DNA from: Eggerthellaceae bacterium
GTDB lineage: Bacteria > Actinomycetota > Coriobacteriia > Coriobacteriales > Eggerthellaceae
Direction of reading: 5' to 3'
Length of the DNA: 8,704 bases
Assembly (NCBI GenBank): GCA_017459485.1
Contig: JAFUCW010000174.1
Span: 1 to 8,704 of the forward strand
Shown: positions 6,816-8,704 of the stretch, piece after piece
How the letters are laid out: each line of letters starts with the position of its first letter
How positions within the stretch are numbered: the first letter of the stretch is position 1
Translations under genes and position numbers: made by a program
Notes under the pieces: model-generated
What the model was told of the DNA's origin: nothing
Databases searched by the model: none
What the model saw: only the letters and a program-made list of their open reading frames with translations

Positions 6816-6906
6816 ACAAACACACGATTTCTGCTTGAATCGACGGGCGCATCTTCCCCATCTGGACCACAGGACGGATGGGCAGGCGAATCGGCCCAGC
6901 GGCAAC

Positions 6907-7497
6907 CTAGGCCTTTTCGTAGAACACGGCGTGCAAGCCGACGGCATACGGTGCGGCAACGTTGCGGTACGTGCCCACGCCCACGCGCGCGTTGGCGTTG
7001 CGGTTGTAGGCGGCATTGGTCGACACGATCGAAGACGCATCCACCGCGCACACGAAAGGCCCCTGTTCGAGCTGGGCCATCACATTGCGTGCAGCGTCGA
7101 TGGATTCGCAGCCGAACGTGATGGTCACGCCGCGCGCCACGATCCCTTCGGCGGAACGGTCAAGGTCGTCAAAAGTGAGCTTGTAGTCCACGGTAGATGC
7201 AAGCACGGTGTTGAGCTGGGCCATGAGCGCCGTCGTGTTGTCGAAATCGGGCAGCTGGACCGGCGCAACCCCGGCAGCCTTGCGTTCCGCAATGGCCGAT
7301 TGCATCGAGTCCATGGACGCCAACCGGTTGTTCGCCACAATCGTCTGCGCCTGCGCTTCTGCGATGTCGGCGTCGATCGCCTGACGTTGAGCAGCCGCAG
7401 CCTGCCACACGAAAAGGTACCAAGCAAGCAGGACCAAGATGGCAGCCAGCACAAGCAGCAGCACCTTTTCACGCTTCGAGAACGTGTAGTTGAGCAT
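6907..7497 (-). CDS. pilO: Type IV pilus inner-membrane platform protein PilO
   Basis: The 196-residue product has the PilO/GspM-like plan. A short cytoplasmic start (FSKREK, 6-11) is followed by one membrane helix at about 12-31, an alanine-rich coiled coil at about 33-74, and a periplasm-facing (here extracytoplasmic) ferredoxin-like domain at about 88-195. In type IV pili PilO pairs with PilN through the coiled coils and links the cytoplasmic PilM ring and motor to pilus assembly. Sequence similarity is weak, as is normal for this family, and the call rests on topology plus position after pilM and pilN. The ATG is 3 nt after the pilN stop, and the end of pilN supplies the ribosome site (AAGGGGGTG). 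Two Cys residues in the outer domain (C130, C150) could form a disulfide; this is inference. Confidence 0.8.
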   Translation of the reverse strand: MLNYTFSKREKVLLLVLAAILVLLAWYLFVWQAAAAQRQAIDADIAEAQAQTIVANNRLASMDSMQSAIAERKAAGVAPVQLPDFDNTTALMAQLNTVLASTVDYKLTFDDLDRSAEGIVARGVTITFGCESIDAARNVMAQLEQGPFVCAVDASSIVSTNAAYNRNANARVGVGTYRNVAAPYAVGLHAVFYEKA

Positions 7498-7500
7498 GGG

Positions 7501-8088
7501 CTACTCACCCCCTTCGTTCGAATCGTCGGCAAGGGTAGCAACAAGCGTCGCGAACACGTGGCCGGACTCGTCGTCGTTGGCGTTCGTCACCGTCACGCTC
7601 TGGACGAGCTCTTCGGCGCGCAGGTCGTCGGCCAGCTTGCCCAGTTCGTCAAGAGTAAGGTCCTTCACGTTGACGGAAATCATCCCGTCGGACACGTTGA
7701 TTGCCGTGACGGTCGCCTTGGGCTGCACGACGCGTGCGACCATGTCGGTCACCTCGGGCGCAGAAGCGCCGGTGATGCTGACGCCGGTGTAGGAGAGGTA
7801 CTCGTCTTGCAGGGCTTCGTAGTCGGCAAGCCTTTTGTCGAGCGCGTCACGTTCCGCCTGGACCCCCACCAGCTCCGATTTCTTGACGTCGACCTGGCCG
7901 AACACGTCGATGATAGCGAACTTGACGAAGGCGGCCACGAGCAAAGCGAGCGCCAAGGCGGCCAATGCGTACTTCCAGGCCCCGGAACTCTTGCGCTCGC
8001 GCACCAGCAGGTTCATGGTGCGCTTGGTGGGAAGCGCCGCGGAGGCAGCGGGTGCGGCGCCGATTGGCTTGTGCAGATCGATTGCCAT
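7501..8088 (-). CDS. pilN: Type IV pilus inner-membrane platform protein PilN
   Basis: The 195-residue product has a cytoplasmic N-terminus, one membrane helix at about 39-61, a coiled coil at about 66-98 and a small ferredoxin-like domain at about 118-187 (TAINVSDGMISVNVKDLT). PilN normally begins with a short peptide close to INLLP that docks into a groove of PilM. Here the matching piece is TMNLLVRERK at 24-33, behind an extra Ala/Pro-rich stretch of some 20 residues, and the usual proline is missing. An internal start at M25 would remove the extension, but the ATG at 8088 directly abuts the pilM stop (TAGATG) and has GAGG 8 nt upstream, so the long form is preferred. The gene lies between pilM and pilO, which strongly supports the assignment despite low sequence conservation. 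Confidence 0.82.
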   Translation of the reverse strand: MAIDLHKPIGAAPAASAALPTKRTMNLLVRERKSSGAWKYALAALALALLVAAFVKFAIIDVFGQVDVKKSELVGVQAERDALDKRLADYEALQDEYLSYTGVSITGASAPEVTDMVARVVQPKATVTAINVSDGMISVNVKDLTLDELGKLADDLRAEELVQSVTVTNANDDESGHVFATLVATLADDSNEGGE

Positions 8089-8704
8089 CTACATCGCCTC
8101 GCCTTCGAGCATGGCACCCACGGCAAGCGCCGAAATGGGGCCGTTGCCTTGACCGCTTGCCCCAGGAGGCAGCAGCGCGTCGATAGAGAATGCCGGAATG
8201 GAGACCGCCTCTGCAATATGGTTGGTCAAATGCGCAATCTGCGCACCGCCGCCCAAGAAGAACATCTGCTCGACGTTCTGGTCGGGCGTGTTGAAGTTGT
8301 AGAAGTTCACCACGCGGCTGACCTCAATGGCAAACCTGTCGTAGACCGCCTGGCACTGCGGGGAGTCCAGGGCTCCGTCGAAGTTGTTGTACTTGTAGCT
8401 GCTTGCGGTGTAGGGGTCGATGCCGTAGGTCTCGGCGATGACGTTGTCTATTTCGTCGCAGCCGAAGTCAATCGTTTTCGACGCCTCGTAGTGGGAACCG
8501 GAGAAAAGCGAGACGGCGACGTCGGAATGACCGATGTCGACGAACACGATGTTGCGTCCGTCTTCGGAAGGATTGCGCTCGATGTAGGAGCGCAAAAGAC
8601 GCATGTAGCCCATCGGCGCAGGAATGACGGCGTGTAGCCTGAATCCGGCGCGGCGCAGGATCTGGTCGTAGGAAGAAACCAGCCGCTTGGGACACGCCGC
8701 CGCG
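8089..8704 (-). CDS. pilM: Type IV pilus actin-like ATPase PilM, C-terminal part (5' end outside window)
   Basis: PilM is a cytoplasmic FtsA/actin-fold protein that forms a ring under the type IV pilus platform and binds the N-terminus of PilN. The frame is open to the window edge, giving 204 residues of the C-terminal part; the true start is outside. Numbering from the first visible residue, NIVFVDIGHSDVAVSLFSG (51-69) is the second phosphate-binding strand-turn of the fold. GCDEIDNVIAETYGI (81-95) follows. MFFLGGGAQIAHLTNHIAEA (147-166) is the adenosine-binding motif, and SALAVGAML (191-199) is the closing helix. An internal ATG at 8613 is not the start because similarity-bearing sequence continues upstream of it. 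The stop directly abuts the pilN start codon. FtsA or a general actin-like protein is the alternative, but the pilN and pilO neighbours decide it. Confidence 0.88.
   Translation of the reverse strand, partial: AAACPKRLVSSYDQILRRAGFRLHAVIPAPMGYMRLLRSYIERNPSEDGRNIVFVDIGHSDVAVSLFSGSHYEASKTIDFGCDEIDNVIAETYGIDPYTASSYKYNNFDGALDSPQCQAVYDRFAIEVSRVVNFYNFNTPDQNVEQMFFLGGGAQIAHLTNHIAEAVSIPAFSIDALLPPGASGQGNGPISALAVGAMLEGEAM

Noticed and set aside
5621..6838. 405-codon open frame on the plus strand, opposite the DUF1385 gene
   Set aside because: It mirrors the codon bias of the real gene, is rich in His, Asp and Arg, and has no ribosome site or family motif.
6835..8637. 600-codon open frame on the plus strand, opposite pilO, pilN and pilM
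   Set aside because: It is antisense to three genes with clear topology and motifs. Long antisense frames are common at this GC content, and its translation shows no recognisable domain.

Overview
The window is a piece of a high-GC (roughly 60% by eye) bacterial chromosome in which all ten recognisable genes lie on the minus strand and are tightly packed. There is no tRNA, rRNA, mobile element or CRISPR array. Gene content, high GC, and the mix of type IV pilus genes, a split transketolase and an ftsEX/S41/RNase R cluster suggest a Coriobacteriia-type actinobacterium, possibly Eggerthellaceae. That placement is inference from the proteins; no marker gene proves it.

Layout in transcription order, from high to low coordinates. 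(1) Type IV pilus inner-membrane platform: pilM (5' end outside the window), pilN and pilO, with stop/start gaps of 0 and 3 nt. No pilP or pilQ follows pilO, as expected for a cell without an outer membrane. (2) A 137-nt gap containing a GC-rich hairpin, then a DUF1385 (YqhQ-like) four-helix membrane protein of unknown function. (3) A 189-nt gap with inverted repeats but no convincing promoter, then transketolase encoded as two subunits that overlap by one base (TAATG) and have a perfect Shine-Dalgarno for the second. (4) A 60-nt gap, then ftsE (GTG start, 8-nt overlap with ftsX), ftsX, a membrane-anchored PDZ/S41 carboxy-terminal-processing-protease homologue, and rnr (RNase R, only the N-terminal 191 residues are inside).

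Functionally this is core cell-envelope and housekeeping DNA: FtsEX is the divisome ABC complex that controls peptidoglycan hydrolysis, and an S41 protease next to ftsEX recalls the ftsE-ftsX-ctpB order of Bacillus. Transketolase serves the pentose phosphate pathway, and RNase R degrades structured RNA. I see no wholly new system.

The most notable observation is that the S41 protein keeps the catalytic lysine (K357) and glutamine (Q361) but has glycine (G332) at the catalytic serine position. This suggests a pseudoprotease or an altered active site beside FtsEX. Smaller points are unusual residues after the FtsE signature motif, an N-terminal extension on FtsE, an N-terminal extension before the PilM-binding motif of PilN, and possible leader structures upstream of the DUF1385 and transketolase genes.
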